Source: Lepidostoma basale
Taxonomy: Eukaryota; Arthropoda; Insecta; Trichoptera; Lepidostomatidae
Assembly: GCA_022606425.2 (NCBI GenBank)
Contig: JAHDVF020000465.1
Span: forward strand, 1 to 64,000
Direction: 5' to 3'
DNA: 64,000 bases
A program made the translations under genes and the position numbers. Positions 40,865-50,840 of this stretch are shown here, piece by piece. Under the pieces are notes generated by a model. The model saw only the letters and a program-made list of their open reading frames with translations. It did not search any database and had not been told where the DNA came from. The first letter of the stretch is position 1. Each line of letters begins with the position of its first letter.

Positions 40865-41300
40865 ATGGGCTTGATCTTGCATATGGAAGTAAATCATGGA
40901 ACTGGCAGAAGAAGAATGAGAGCAGAACAAATGCGGTAGAGATGAGATCAGTTAAAACAATGTATGATATAATATCAATTGACGATATAAGGAAGGAATG
41001 TAGAGCGAAAGAAATTATTAAGTATAACTATGATGGTTTGGACATATGGAACGCATGGATGAAAAAGGAATAATTAAGAAAATATACGTTAACGATGTGA
41101 ATGGATTGCTAAGTCAAGAAAGCCGAGGAAATTTATAAAACCAAATTGAGCATGACAAAAATTTATGAAAAAAATTAAGGTCGGCCATATGAATGTTGGA
41201 AAAATCGATATGCGTGTATGACTCGCTGTATAAATGTGGAGAAATCTAGAATTCTATTCTCTCGCCCTACAGTTTCGGGAAAACGGCGTGATGGTTTACA
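40865..41300 (+). mobile_element. LINE-T remnant
   Basis: SWNWQKKNESRTNAVEMRS, DDIRKECRAKEI, FGHMERMDEKGI, then stops; the end is close to FGKTA with GGCGTGATGG and a GTTGTTGTTG tail. Confidence 0.65.
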
Positions 41301-41655
41301 GTTGTTGTTGTTGTCATTAAGCACGTTTTCCGTCGGTGTATTAATGCAGTTTGATAACTCGCTCCCAGGATAATTGATCGTTTCTTGTCACGAAACCATA
41401 TGTTTGATCGAGAGTTTTAACTTAACGAGAGTAGATTTATTCCGACCGGTTACAGATTTATAAATGCTTTTCCAATCAACAACTATATCCCACATTATTC
41501 ACCAAACAGCGGGAAGATCGGTCTCCGGGCGCGTCCACCTTGTTCTAGCCGAACGATTTCTTTCAAATGGATATGTTCTCATAATTAAGATTTCAACACA
41601 CAAGTGTGTTGATGGGACTTCAATATTTGCAAGGGAAAATAGATAGCAGGCAATA
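41301..41655. other. No gene recognised
   Basis: Single-copy; overlapping small frames on both strands (41464-41774) are uninformative. Confidence 0.35.
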
Positions 41656-41657
41656 TA

Positions 41658-41921
41658 CTTAGAGATCACGTGAGAAACATCAGAATAAAAAAGATATGTA
41701 AGGCTGAGGATATTGTACATATTATGACTGAGCGAAGGAGGAACTAGTACGGTCATGTCAAGAATGGACCTCATCAGATGTCCCTATATTGCACTACATA
41801 ATCTGCCTCACTGCCTCTTCGTGGCAGATCTCCTACAAGATAGCTGAACATCTACCACACAGGAGTAGCAACCCTCTGGAGAACAGATCATATAGGGTTA
41901 TGGCAAGGAAAAGAAGAATAA
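41658..41921 (+). mobile_element. LINE-E 3' end
   Basis: RDHVRNIRIKKICKAEDIVH-like codons, YGHVKNGPHQMSLYCTT-type shifted frame, then NPLENRSYRVMARKRR. Collinear with 54535-54790. Confidence 0.6.
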
Positions 41922-42932
41922 ATATTATTATTATTATTTTGTTGAATCGCTCTTTACATCATCATCATACATGCTCACATCGAGAGAATATATAGAGTTG
42001 CACTGAAAATGTTGGGATTTATTCTCCGAACTGGTAGAGTTTTCAAGAATCCCTATGTTTTGCGAATTTTGTACAACTCATTGGTCCGGAGCCGGCTCGA
42101 GTGTGACTCGGTGATATGGAGTCCCCACGAGGCGAGATACTCGCTCATGTTAGAGAGGGTTCAGAAAAGATTTCTGAGATATCTCTAAATGAGGGAGTTT
42201 GGTAGCTATCCGTGGCTTTATCCCACTGCATTCCTCTTGGGCATGCTGGGGACCAATAGTTTACAGATAAGAAGGGATGGGTGCACACTTACCCATTTCT
42301 TCAGACTTATCAGGGGATTCTTTGAGAACTCCGTCATCTTGGAGGCTATCCATCTTTATGTTCCGGATGGCTATCTTCGACAGCGTCAGCACAGACTGTT
42401 TTATCTCCCAGCATGCAGAACCAACCTGCCTCTGGTGATGCCGGTGGGGAGAGCAATCAAACTGCTGAACATGATCGCTTCGGAGATCGATGTCTTTCAT
42501 ATTCGTGAAAGTACATTCAGAAGACAAATACTCTTGACTTTGGAGAGTATTTTGTATTCCTAATGTCGAACCATCTCTCATGCGTTCCTGGTATTATATA
42601 TTCCTTATGTTTTACCTGTTCTCAATAGATGCCTTAAACTATAAAAAATGTTTGTAATGTCTTTTGAGAAAATAAACTGATTTGATTTGATTTGATTTGA
42701 TTTGATCATGATAGCATGAGCCAAATCAATGTAAAGGGTATTATAGCTATCATAGTGATTCTCGTGACACGTGATAGGTAGCTAATCTATCGCCATTTTA
42801 TTGTCATATGAATTCTACACCAGACCAAAGACAGTGTGACAATCACGTTGCCCTGGCCGTGAATCGAACCCGGAACCTTCGGGGTGGCAGTCAATGCACT
42901 TACCACTCGGCCACGAAGGTCGTCGATTGATT
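41922..42932 (-). repeat. SINE-1 with tRNA-like head, split by LINE-J
   Basis: The tail side lies at 41922-41967 (TTGTTGAATCGCTCTTTACA) and the rest at 42704-42932. On the minus strand the head (42926-42856) reads TGGCCGAGTGGTAAGTGC (A box) and GGTTCCGGGTTCGATTCACG (B box). The body includes GAATTCATATGACAATAAAA and GGCGATAGATTAGC. Tail AT-rich, (AAT)n. Other copies: 39480, 45478, 55725, 10308. Confidence 0.8.
41968..42706 (+). mobile_element. LINE-J insertion into SINE-1 (Jockey/CR1-like)
   Basis: Plus frame: LKMLGFILRTGRVFKNPYVL, YNSLVRSRLECDSVIWSPHE and RYSLMLERVQKRFLRYL, a TAA at 42186 replacing a Tyr codon, then MREFGSYPWLYPTAFLLGML, YVPDGYLRQRQHRLFYLPAC, RTNLPLVMPVGRAIKLLNMI and RESTFRRQILLTLESILYS, TAA at 42561. 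The 3' UTR ends in a (TTTGA)n tail. This is the classic post-RT region of Jockey/CR1-type LINEs. One nonsense aside, the frame is open over about 185 codons. Confidence 0.88.
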
Positions 42933-43580
42933 ATAATTATTTACATACTCATTTATGGTAATACCTATACGATTTATTTAAACTTCTCTCTATAGCTGTA
43001 GAGAACGTATACATTTAGTTTTCTCAGTATTGCTTGATTGTTAGTATCCGCAAGTAACATTTTTTAAATGCTTTTCTAGAAAGATATCCAAATTTGTCAA
43101 GATGTAAAGAATTGCCGAATCGTTTTTGGATCTTTTTTCTTTAAAATCATGAGTGTAAAAACTCCAAATTTTTTTTTTTAACTAATGTGGTCATCTCGTG
43201 ATGAACTGGATCGCCAAATATAGAAGTGATAATTGGCGACAAGACGGACGCCCACACAATACAAGCTGTAAATCGTTCTGTAAGACAAAGAATACATTCG
43301 CTAATGTAGTAAACATATTAGGCATACGTTATATGTTTTCTATATGCTGTTTATGTTAACACGTTGTTTCTATTTTAAATACAACTGAATATTGTATAAT
43401 ATATAATAAATAGCCGAAGTTTGAAAATTATATTAAAGTACTCAGTTAAAAATTATATAATTGAGTTCTCTCAGATGATCGGATGTAAAATATTGACACA
43501 AAAATGGAACGAAGGGCAAATAAAAGCAAAAGAATAAAAGCGTTACGAAAAAATTTAAGTATAGTAAAATACATTGCAAT
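42933..43580. other. No gene seen
   Basis: AT-rich, no repeat match. Confidence 0.3.
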
Positions 43581-43735
43581 ATATATTATTGTTTTTTGAA
43601 CAATAATGTAAAGCTCCATATTACATAAAAATTCATACGAATATAGACGTCATTTGATCGTTATAATCTTGTCATTCCCTTAAACTTTAGTAAAACTTAT
43701 AGGAAACCAAAGTTTTTATTCGTATTAATGTTTCT
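43580..43735. repeat. HH2 foldback remnant
   Basis: ATTGTTTTTTGAACAATAAT and GTAAAGCTCCATATTA on the left, TTAGTAAAACTTATAGGAAA on the right. Both cores lost. Confidence 0.55.
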
Positions 43736-43849
43736 ACTTCCTTTCTGTAACCTTTCTAATGATTTATTTATAATTTCATCAAACCATGAACGTAAATAAG
43801 CAAAAAGAGGAAAAAAACGCCTTTAAGTTGGTTCTGATAATTGAAAATT

Positions 43850-44245
43850 CTAATACTGTTGAACAAATTGAACGCTAAGGCATTAATACTGTGGAATTCC
43901 ATAGTAATATACTTAGGAAATTGAAAATAATTTTGTTCAATCCACAAAATATTTAAAAACACGACATGTTTCGGAGGATACCTCCATATTCAGGTGTAAA
44001 AATATAATAAAAACTTAACAAAGAAAGACTTATATAAAAACTGATTTAAAATTTCTAATTTTTAATTACCTAATTTTTAAATTTGAATTATTGTATTGAA
44101 TTTTAAATGAGTTTTTATACAAGTCTTAAATGTTTACACCTGAAGATGGAGGTTCCTCCGAAACATGTCGTGTTTTTTTAAATTTTTTAAATGTTTTGTG
44201 GTTTAAAATAAGTTATTTTCAATTTCCTAAAACTGTTGAACAAAC
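43850..44245. repeat. HH6 foldback pair
   Basis: Arms 43905-44060 and about 44085-44245 mirror each other. The minus core (43963-43993) is CTGAATA (G8 to U), T, GGAGG/CCTCC, GAAACATGTC, with stem I ACAC/GTGT intact. The plus core is intact (next entry). Confidence 0.82.
44136..44173 (+). ncRNA. HH6 minimal hammerhead ribozyme, canonical core
   Basis: Stem I strand ACAC (44136-44139), CTGAAGA (44140-44146), T, stem II GGAGG/CCTCC (44148-44152 and 44155-44159) with a TT loop, GAAA, palindrome ACATGT (44163-44168), cleavage nucleotide C44169, stem I strand GTGT (44170-44173). Every conserved hammerhead base is present and all three stems can form (stem III between two molecules). Its minus-strand partner differs in the core only at G8, which makes a natural inactive comparison. 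Confidence 0.82.
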
Positions 44246-44396
44246 ATTGTTAATTGTATGAATGGAATCTGTTCGCAATACAGAAAAGTGATAACCTATG
44301 TTACCACTTCTTATGAATTAACACTTATAAAAACTCTTTTTTTTATTCTCATTGTAGTATATTTTTCATACTATAAATCAAAGAATATTCTGCGTC

Positions 44397-44790
44397 CTAT
44401 CGATGTTATCTTATGGGTTTGGAACTCTAACGTCTTCTCAGAAAAGCGCAAATATATATAGAAATGTCGAAAGAACTATGGAAAGAGCAATGTTGGGAAT
44501 CAGTATACCGGATAGGGTGAGAAACACCACTATTAGAGCCAGAACAGGAGTGTCGGACATCATCGGAAGAGTGGCAGGCCATGTCGCTCGCAGCTCTGAC
44601 GATAGATGGACAAAACGCCTCCTTCGCTGGTGTCCTAGAACTGCGACCCAAAATCCAAGATATCCCAAACTTTGATGGAGGGACGACATTAAAGAGAACG
44701 CCTGTGTTGCCCAGGATCGTCAGACATGGGAGCAGATGGAGGAGGCCTACGTCCAGGAGTGGATGGATATAGGCTGATGATGATGAAATA
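44397..44790 (+). mobile_element. LINE-G C-terminal copy, nearly open
   Basis: VLSYGFGTLTSSQKSANIYR, VERTMERAMLGISIPDRVRN, SDIIGRVAGHVARSSDDRWT, KRLLRWCPRTATQNPRYPKL, TGA (where CGA would give the usual RWRDDI), WRDDIKENACVAQDRQTWEQ and MEEAYVQEWMDIG, TGA at 44776, then a (GAT)n tail. One CGA to TGA change interrupts it. Confidence 0.85.
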
Positions 44791-45100
44791 TTAAATAAAT
44801 AAAAAATCTGTCTTTTTAATCGTAGTTTGCTTTATTTTTTAAACTTGTCAATTCGTAACTTAAATACTCTTCACGTGACGCTCGGAGATGTATGCTCACC
44901 CGCCCACGTGCGCTAGGTGAGGCTCGTGAGAGGATCGCGTCTGTGATACACGGTCATCACAACCAGGCGATAGAGCGGACATGTTCTCTCTAATGGAATA
45001 CCAGCCGTGTGATGGGGGATTTAATTTGTCGTTAATCTATCACATCCTAACTTTATTTCTTCATTCGAGGCTACATATGTAGATGTGATCATTTAAAACA
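44791..45100. other. No gene seen
   Basis: Includes a GC-richer patch at 44870-45000 with no repeat match. Confidence 0.35.
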
Positions 45101-45104
45101 AACC

Positions 45105-45435
45105 GTTAAATGAAATACGATAAAAAAATAACTGAAATATACGATAAAGTTGTTTTTAAATGTTTCGACATATACTCGTACAACAAATGGATGGGGGAGG
45201 AATGATTAATACGAAGGAAAATGTCGGTTTTCTAGAAGTTTTATTATATTTTATGGGAATGCCATGTTTCGTCCTTCTAAGACATTATCAAATGTCACAT
45301 TTGATAATGCCTTAGAAAGGCGAAACATGTCATTCCCATAAAATATAATAAAACTTCTAGAAAACTGACGTTTTCATTCGTATTAATTATTTAATATGGA
45401 GTTTTACATCATTGTTCAGAAACAATAAATAGGAG
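45105..45435. repeat. HH2 foldback within a larger repeated block
   Basis: The minus core (45261-45292) has TTGATAA, T, GTCTT/AGGAC but GAAACATGGC, so stem III and the cleavage site are lost. The plus core is intact (next entry). The left flank (GTACAACAAATGGATGGGGG) recurs inverted at 57760-57790, so the block 45110-45430 and 57575-57830 are related copies. Confidence 0.78.
45301..45331 (+). ncRNA. HH2 hammerhead variant (U3-A8)
   Basis: TTGATAA (45301-45307), T, stem II GCCTT/AAGGC with loop AGA, GAAACATGTC. Stem II is perfect and stem III is ACATGT with C45331 as cleavage nucleotide. C3-G8 is replaced by U3-A8; other core bases are retained. Confidence 0.65.
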
Positions 45436-45477
45436 GATAAATGGTTAATATATAAATAAATGTTTTTTTTTTATAAA

Positions 45478-45712
45478 TATTATTATTAATATTTTGTTGA
45501 ATCGCTCTTTAAATCATGACAGCATGAGCAACCTATCACATGTCACGTGATTCTCGTGACATGTGATAGGTTGCTTATCTATCGCCATTTTATTGTCACG
45601 TGAATTCTACACCAGACCGAATAAAGTTTGACAATCACACTGCCCTCGCCGGGAATCGAACCCGGAACCTTCGGGGTGGCAGTCAATGCACTTACCACCT
45701 TACCACTTTTCT
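45478..45712 (-). repeat. SINE-1 copy with an internal palindrome
   Basis: Tail side TTGTTGAATCGCTCTTTAAA, head side GGAATCGAACCCGGAACCTT. Between them AGCAACCTATCACATGTCAC (45527-) is mirrored at 45554-45574, replacing the usual 35-40 bp of body. The head is cut after the B box. Confidence 0.75.
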
Positions 45713-45780
45713 ATGAAAAAGAAAATCGAGGAAGGCCATGTAAAAATTATGGCATGACCAAATAAATCGATTACTTTCAC
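45713..45780 (+). mobile_element. LINE-T fragment
   Basis: AGAAAATCGAGGAAGGCCAT, GGCATGACCAAATAAATCG: the RGRPxKxWHDQINR segment only. Confidence 0.5.
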
Positions 45781-46374
45781 CCGTTTCACCCAGTTTTAGG
45801 AGTTCATTTTTCGGTAATATGTTTTCGATCTTCTTGGGCGATCTTTGCCGTCAACGATAAAATCACCAGCTTAGAAGCGTCCATACCATTCTCTGCATGA
45901 TTTATTGGATGGGACATGGTCGCCATAAACTTACACAAGCATTTGATGGACCTCAGCTGCACTCTTCTTCCAATTAAAACAGAACAACAGAACTTTCCGC
46001 AAATGCTTCTCTTATTTACCACGAATGTCGATATTTTAAGGAGCGATAAAGCAAATGTTATTGTGAGAATGACAAACATTTGCGAACTGAACTTAATTGA
46101 CATATGCTCAGGCTTACCAAAAAAAATGGCCGTCAGATTTGAAGACTTGAAGCAGCCAAAGCCCTCTGTTGTAAAACAAACCGAACTTTAAGAAACATCT
46201 TATAATTTATTCTGTCGTATCATTAAGAAGGTTTTATATGTAACAATGTATTAGGTGAAAACCACAGTTTCAGTGTAAGTTCTTTTGAAAACCTAATAAC
46301 ACAGTTGTTATTGTCAAAATGTATTTTAAACAGCAGTCCCACCAAGGCTTGCGTATTACATGCATAATCCTCTC
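45781..46374. other. Opposed frames, no family recognised
   Basis: A minus-strand frame (45804-46103, 99 codons: VILTITFALSLLKISTFVVN, RSICGKFCCSVLIGRRVQLR) and an overlapping plus-strand frame (45916-46191, 91 codons: MVAINLHKHLMDLSCTLLPI, EQQNFPQMLLLFTTNVDILR, RFEDLKQPKPSVVKQTEL) look unusually coherent. The minus frame resembles the transmembrane-containing C-terminal part of insect chemoreceptors only in general character (hydrophobic run, then a conserved-looking C-terminus). Assignment is not possible here. Confidence 0.35.
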
Positions 46375-46445
46375 AAAGGGTGGCGCGCTGTAAAGGGTAT
46401 AATCCTACTAGTTGGTGAACGACTCTACGGGGATTTTATGTGTAG
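46375..46445 (+). repeat. Possible SINE-3 fragment
   Basis: GAACGACTCTACGGGGATTT resembles the SINE-3 body at 37231-37250. Confidence 0.35.
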
Positions 46446-46489
46446 GTACTCGTATAAAATGATAACATACAGGTAACATACAGGTAACA

Positions 46490-46790
46490 TAAATCATCAC
46501 GCCGTTTCCCCTCAAGGGTATGCAAAAGAATGGACCACCACACAACTCTATCCTGTCAAACCTCTTTAGCTTCTTCCACATTCATACAGTGAGTTATACA
46601 CGCGCGTCGATTTATCTTTAAAATTAGATTTGTGGGTCATTTCATGTTTTCCCCGGTCCTACTCGACTCCATACTCCTTTCACATTGTTAACGTGTTCTT
46701 TCTTCATCCGTTTGCCCCATATTACCTAATCAACGCAGTGTTCCTTTAGTAATTTTGTTAATAATACTTTCTTCCGTTTCTTGGAAGTAC
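46490..46790 (-). mobile_element. LINE-T 3' end
   Basis: Minus strand: stop, GETA-like end (GGGAAACGGCGTGATGATTT), CMNVEEAKEV-like codons, GEHEMTHKSNFK and NKITKGTLR. Many stops. Confidence 0.65.
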
Positions 46791-46798
46791 ACTATATA

Positions 46799-47047
46799 CA
46801 GTGGCGGTACTCCCATAAAAGCCCAGAAGCCCGGCTTGCATAAGAAATTTTGAATCAAAACCTCCGAATCTAAGTAATCATGCCCCCGCATAAACCAACA
46901 ACCCTAAATCACCTTGCAACAATATTTCCATCAGACGTAAGAGGAATAGCCACAAGAGCTGAACTTTTGTACAAGTCAGAAGAGGTTTTGATTCGACATT
47001 TCTTATGCAAGCCGGGCTTCTGGGCTTCTATAGGAGTACCGCCACTG
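46799..47047. mobile_element. hAT-like MITE copy 1
   Basis: CAGTGGCGGTACTCCCATAA at the left and its mirror (GGAGTACCGCCACTG) at the right; terminal repeats extend about 60 bp (through GCCCGGCTTGCATAAGAAAT). 249 bp, no transposase. Same element as 56598-56850. Flanks here show no clear 8-bp duplication. Confidence 0.8.
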
Positions 47048-47089
47048 AATTATATACATTGTTCTACCATACATACGTCTTAGGAACCA

Positions 47090-47180
47090 CTGAAATCGAA
47101 AATGGCTGCTCAGAATGGAGTTCTGAAACTGGCAGGAGAAGGACGAACAGAATAAATGCGATAGATAAGAGGTCCCGTTA
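47090..47180 (+). mobile_element. LINE-T fragment, internally deleted
   Basis: AAQNGVLKLAGEGRTE-like shifted frame; RRTNRINAIDKRSR corresponds to ESRINAVEMRSLR. Confidence 0.5.
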
Positions 47181-47194
47181 TATGTATATGATTT

Positions 47195-47400
47195 GAGCCA
47201 ATGGCAATGAGCTTGATGCGTTTCTTAGAAGTTCGGATAAAAAATGGAATAAAAGACTTGGAGACCCTGGACTGAAAAGAGAAATTTAGGGCGACCATAA
47301 CAAAGGTGGAAGAATAGCCACTGATAGAGTGGCGTCGAAGCGAATGGAGAAGGCTTTTGTCCAGGAGTGGACGGGAAGATAATATGATATTAAGTGATAG
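47195..47400 (+). mobile_element. LINE-G 3' end
   Basis: LRSSDKKWNKRLGDPG, a stop, then VASKRMEKAFVQEWTGR and TAA at about 47382. Confidence 0.6.
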
Positions 47401-47740
47401 GAGCATAGCTGTATATTAGTGAAATTACAGACGGGAATATCGCAACAAGCAGCGGCGCTGCAACAAACAACTTCGTTAGTCCACGCGGGCGTGATATATT
47501 AACGGACGAGGTTTTAATTCTACCATTGAACGATGGTCCCCATTTGCCAGCGCCGCGGGTGTCTTTCATTATTTATCTCCTGAACAGACGCAATACTTGT
47601 TTTTTTTAACCACAATTTCGTCTATTATTTATGTATCAACAAAAACCCACATTACACTATTTATCAAATTTCGATACTCGAGATATCTATCTGAATGTGG
47701 CCTATTCTATAATACTTCCAAATTATTTAACAAAAGTATA
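47401..47740. other. No gene seen
   Basis: Single-copy, a short GC-rich part around 47440-47580. Confidence 0.35.
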
Positions 47741-48262
47741 ATAAAAAAAATAATAATACACTTTTAATATTTGTATCTCTCTCTCTGGTTTCAATCTAGT
47801 GATTGGTCTGCAGCAAGGCGACGCATCTCCTCTTCCACTCCGCTCGATCTTCGGCAACTCTCTTCAACCCCGCATAAGAGGTGCAGCCCATATCTCGGTA
47901 AATCTGGTCTAGGTACTCTTGGCGAGGTCGTTCTCTGCCAATCGATCCCTCGACCATTCCCTCCAACATATTATGCAGGAAACATTCGTGTCGCAACACA
48001 TGACCAATCCATCTTGCGCGCCTCTCCACTATGGTGTTCTTCAACTCTGCTGAGATCTTCTTCATTTGTAATGTGGTCCCTCCATGAAACATGGGCAACT
48101 CGTCGGCAGGTCCACATCTTAAATGCCTCCAGCCTAGGCACCAAGTCTCGCAGCCGTACAGTAAAACACTCCACACCAATTTATATCTAAACCACTTTAT
48201 TTGATAACACCAACCGGTTTAGCACCCGCCGGAGCTTCGTCAGGGTGAGAGAGTAATCTAAA
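47741..48262 (-). repeat. HH12 unit split by LINE-K (core 48212-48243)
   Basis: Minus core: CTGACGA, A, stem II GCTCC/GGGTGC, TAAACCGGTT. CUGANGA and the palindrome ACCGGT are intact, but G12 is T. The distal side lies left of 47779. Confidence 0.68.
47769..48188 (-). mobile_element. LINE-K insertion into HH12
   Basis: ATTTGTATCT (47769-47778) and ATTTATATCT (48179-48188) form a 10-bp duplication with one mismatch. Minus strand: MVWSVLLYGCETWCLGW, ELKNTIVERRARWIGHVLRH, ECFLHNMLEGMVEGSIGRER, PRQEYLDQIYRDMGCTSYAG and LKRVAEDRAEWKRRCVALLQ, TNH, stop at 47796, (AG)n tail. The 127-codon frame is open but lacks everything upstream. Confidence 0.88.
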
Positions 48263-48319
48263 CAGCTCAATGAACCACGGGAAGAGCAATGCCACTTTGA
48301 AGTACAGAATTAGAAATAA

Positions 48320-48460
48320 AATTATTCGACAACGAACAAAGTTGACTGAGGTGGCTCTAAGGATAGGCGAACTGAAGAGAACTGCAGAAAAATGATGAAG
48401 AACTGACAAACGGTGGGGAAGAGAGGTCCTGGAGTAGAGATTAGACACCGCGCACAGGAT
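48320..48460 (+). mobile_element. LINE fragment
   Basis: RRQRTKLTEVALRIGELK-like codons, then TDKRWGREVLEWRLDTAHR, the WxxxVLEWRP motif of LINE-G-type tails. Frameshifted. Confidence 0.5.
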
Positions 48461-48673
48461 TCATTAGAATTGTACGTTCCCCTACTTGCTGTACCGGCGA
48501 TATCGTATGGATTCATGGATTGCTGGACGTGGATGGATGAGAGTGGTATTGAATATGGGAAAGTGTCGTACTTAAGGAGAGGTCTAGATGTGGCAAGAAA
48601 GGATGGGCTTCCAGATTCCTTGAATCTTTAATTGTTCGTGAGAGTATTTTGTCACCTAGATACACGTAATACA
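48461..48673. other. No gene seen
   Basis: May hold further LINE remnant; no clear motif. Confidence 0.3.
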
Positions 48674-49233
48674 AATTAATAGCTTCTTCCTTCTTCTTCT
48701 TTCTCAGCCTATTCTCGTCCACTCCTGGGCAAAGACCTCCTCCATTCGCTTCCATGTCACTCTGTGTCTGTTCAGATCATCCTTCCACCGTAGTTACGGT
48801 CGCCCTGCACTTCTCTTTGCCGTCCACAGTCTCCAAGTCAGCAGTCTTCTTGTCCACTTTTTGTCTGAGTTTCTGGCTACGTGACCTGCCCATTGCCATT
48901 TTAGAGTCTTCACCCGGTGGATGATATCAGTGACCTTTGTTTTTCTCACCGTATCGTTTCTGACTCTGTCTCTTATGCTTACTCCTAACGTAGCTCTTTC
49001 CATGGCTCTTTGGGTCACTCGTTGCTTCTCGGCACTTTGTTTGGACAGTGTAACAGTTTCAAGACCATAAGTACTAACTGGCAGAACGCAGGCTTCATAG
49101 AATTTTTGTTTCAGGTTGATCGGTATTTTCCGGTTTTTAAGGATGTAACTCATGTTTCCGAAAGCTGCCCAGCTTAGTCCAATTCTTCTTTTTAGCTCTG
49201 CGGTTTGGTTAATATAATATATAATTAATAGCT
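48674..49233 (-). mobile_element. LINE-G insertion with 11-bp duplication
   Basis: AATTAATAGCT at 48674-48684 and 49223-49233. Minus strand: NQTAELKRRIGLSWAAFGNM, KNRKIPINLKQKFYEACVLP, VSTYGLETVTLSKQSAEKQR, VTQRAMERATLGVSIRDRVR, VTDIIHRVKTLKWQWAGHVA, RNSDKKWTRRLLTWRLWTAK and RSAGRP, then a frameshift to the RMEEVFAQEWTRIG end and a (GAA)n tail. Best single LINE-G copy; it provides the reference for 1364-1922 and 59556-59796. Confidence 0.9.
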
Positions 49234-49679
49234 ACATGGAAAATATTCCTGACACGTGAGGTGTAGAATTTACCCTGCTCGGAAGACACCTTGTTGCAAA
49301 ACAGCGCATAAATATTGTCAATAATATAGTATGTGAGTGGCTGTAGCATTATCCCTGTACGGGCAAGGCTACATAAAGAATTAATTTAAATACGAACTAT
49401 ACATATTTGCACGCTAGGATCTGTGATCATCGAGCCGCTCAAGTTATTACTTATCGGTTATTTTATTAAAATATTCCGTGTGTTATTAAGTGCGCTCAAT
49501 AAATAATAAAAGATATAATCTTACTTTACACTTCTAACCGTAGATTTCTTAATATTTATGGATTGTTTTTAATATAAAAAATAGCACTCCACAAATTATG
49601 GCAGAGAATCTCTTGCGTATAAATTATACATCGCGTAATGCGGATAAAATGCCGTTTTTGTGCAAGGAAATGAAAAATG
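49234..49679. other. No gene seen
   Basis: AT-rich, no repeat match. Confidence 0.3.
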
Positions 49680-49905
49680 TAGTATTAGTTTATTGTTTCT
49701 TGAAAATGATGTAAATCCTCATATTAAATATTTAATAAGAAGAAAACGTCTGTTTTCAGTAAGTTGTATAATAATTTATGTGAAAAAAAAAACACATTTG
49801 ATAATGCCTTGGACAGGCAAACATGTCACTTATATAAAATGTTATAAAAATTCTAGAAAACACATGTTTTCATTTATATAAATTATATAATATTAGCCTT
49901 AATAA
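49680..49905. repeat. HH2 foldback remnant
   Basis: The right unit (49797-49827) reads TTGATAA, T, GCCTT...AGGC, AAACATGTC, one base short in GAAA. The left core is lost. Confidence 0.6.
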
Positions 49906-49989
49906 ATTGTTTTTTATAAAATATTTATTGGGCAATATGCAAAAATGCTTAATTTAATTTCCAGCCTATAATATATCGATATTTATTTT

Positions 49990-50115
49990 TTCTTCTATGT
50001 TCGCCATAATTTTGTGTTGTAGATGTTTGATGTTTCTTTTTTATATAATTTGTATACAGCACTCACTGTATACAAAGTGAGTGTTGTATACAAAGTATAT
50101 AAAAAAAGAAATATT
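49990..50115. repeat. HH1 distal-end foldback
   Basis: TTCTATGTTCGCCATAATTT and TTTTGTGTTGTAGATG start an HH1 end; the TATACAAAGTGAGTGTTGTA hairpin mirrors two HH1 tails. No cores. Confidence 0.55.
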
Positions 50116-50164
50116 TATTTTTATTTATTTAGTTTGCTTTTTAATTGGGAAAGTCCCCACAGTT

Positions 50165-50385
50165 CTTCGATTTTTTATGAATTAAAACACTGTTGTTTCC
50201 ACTTGAGAGTTTATTTTCTGGACATGTTTCAAAGGCATACATCTTCATCATCGGGAAAACGATAAGTGAACGACAAAGTTTATATTGTTCGCCCGATGAT
50301 GAAGGTGTAGCCTTCGAAACATGTCGAGCAAAATAAACTCAAAAGTGGATAGAACAGTGTTTTAGTTCATAAAAAATTCGCCATT
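50165..50385. repeat. HH5 foldback pair
   Basis: Minus core 50221-50254: CCGATGA, T, GAAGA.../...CCTTT, GAAACATGTC. Plus core 50293-50325: CCGATGA, T, GAAGG/CCTTC, GAAACATGTC. Position 4 is C in both. Outer arms end in AAACACTGTT and AACAGTGTTT. Both stem III palindromes (ACATGT) and cleavage C are intact. Confidence 0.68.
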
Positions 50386-50840
50386 TATTAAAGGTAACAT
50401 TTGTTTCGAAACTTCGTTTTTGGTATTAAAATTTTGTCCCATATAATAACCAGGTGATCAAAATGCCAACATAACACCGAACCACCTAACCGAAGCACAC
50501 TCATCACAATGCTTCGTAAATGGTGATTCAATTAAACCATTTCTCCTGCTTTCTCGAAATTACTGTTGAGGTAGGATCCAACTGGTCCAACCGTCCAAGA
50601 CAGTACCGTTAAGAATACTGTTCATCTTTCAGGAATGTAGTAAAAAAAATCTGGCATTGCTTCGAAACGGAAAGCTCCGTCTAAGCTTTTTTGCACTGTG
50701 CTTTTATACTAAACTTTTATCTAGCAGACGATAATCCCAGCGAACAGGTAGTATGCAGCCTCACAACCAATTCACGTCTAACGAATCTAAGATCAAAATA
50801 CCACTTTAAAATCTCATTTCGCTCGTTTGTCTCATTTTAA
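50386..50840. other. No gene seen
   Basis: Single-copy sequence before the candidate 5' exon. Confidence 0.3.

Noticed and set aside
42261..42581. 106-codon frame on the minus strand
   Set aside because: Antisense of the LINE-J coding region at 42189-42563.
42680..42706. (TTTGA)n as an independent microsatellite
   Set aside because: It is the 3' tail of LINE-J.
42856..42926. Possible tRNA gene (clear A and B boxes, minus strand)
   Set aside because: The same head occurs in other copies joined to the same non-tRNA body, so it is the promoter part of SINE-1.
47771..48190. 139-codon frame on the plus strand
   Set aside because: Antisense of the LINE-K coding region, which has the recognisable motifs.
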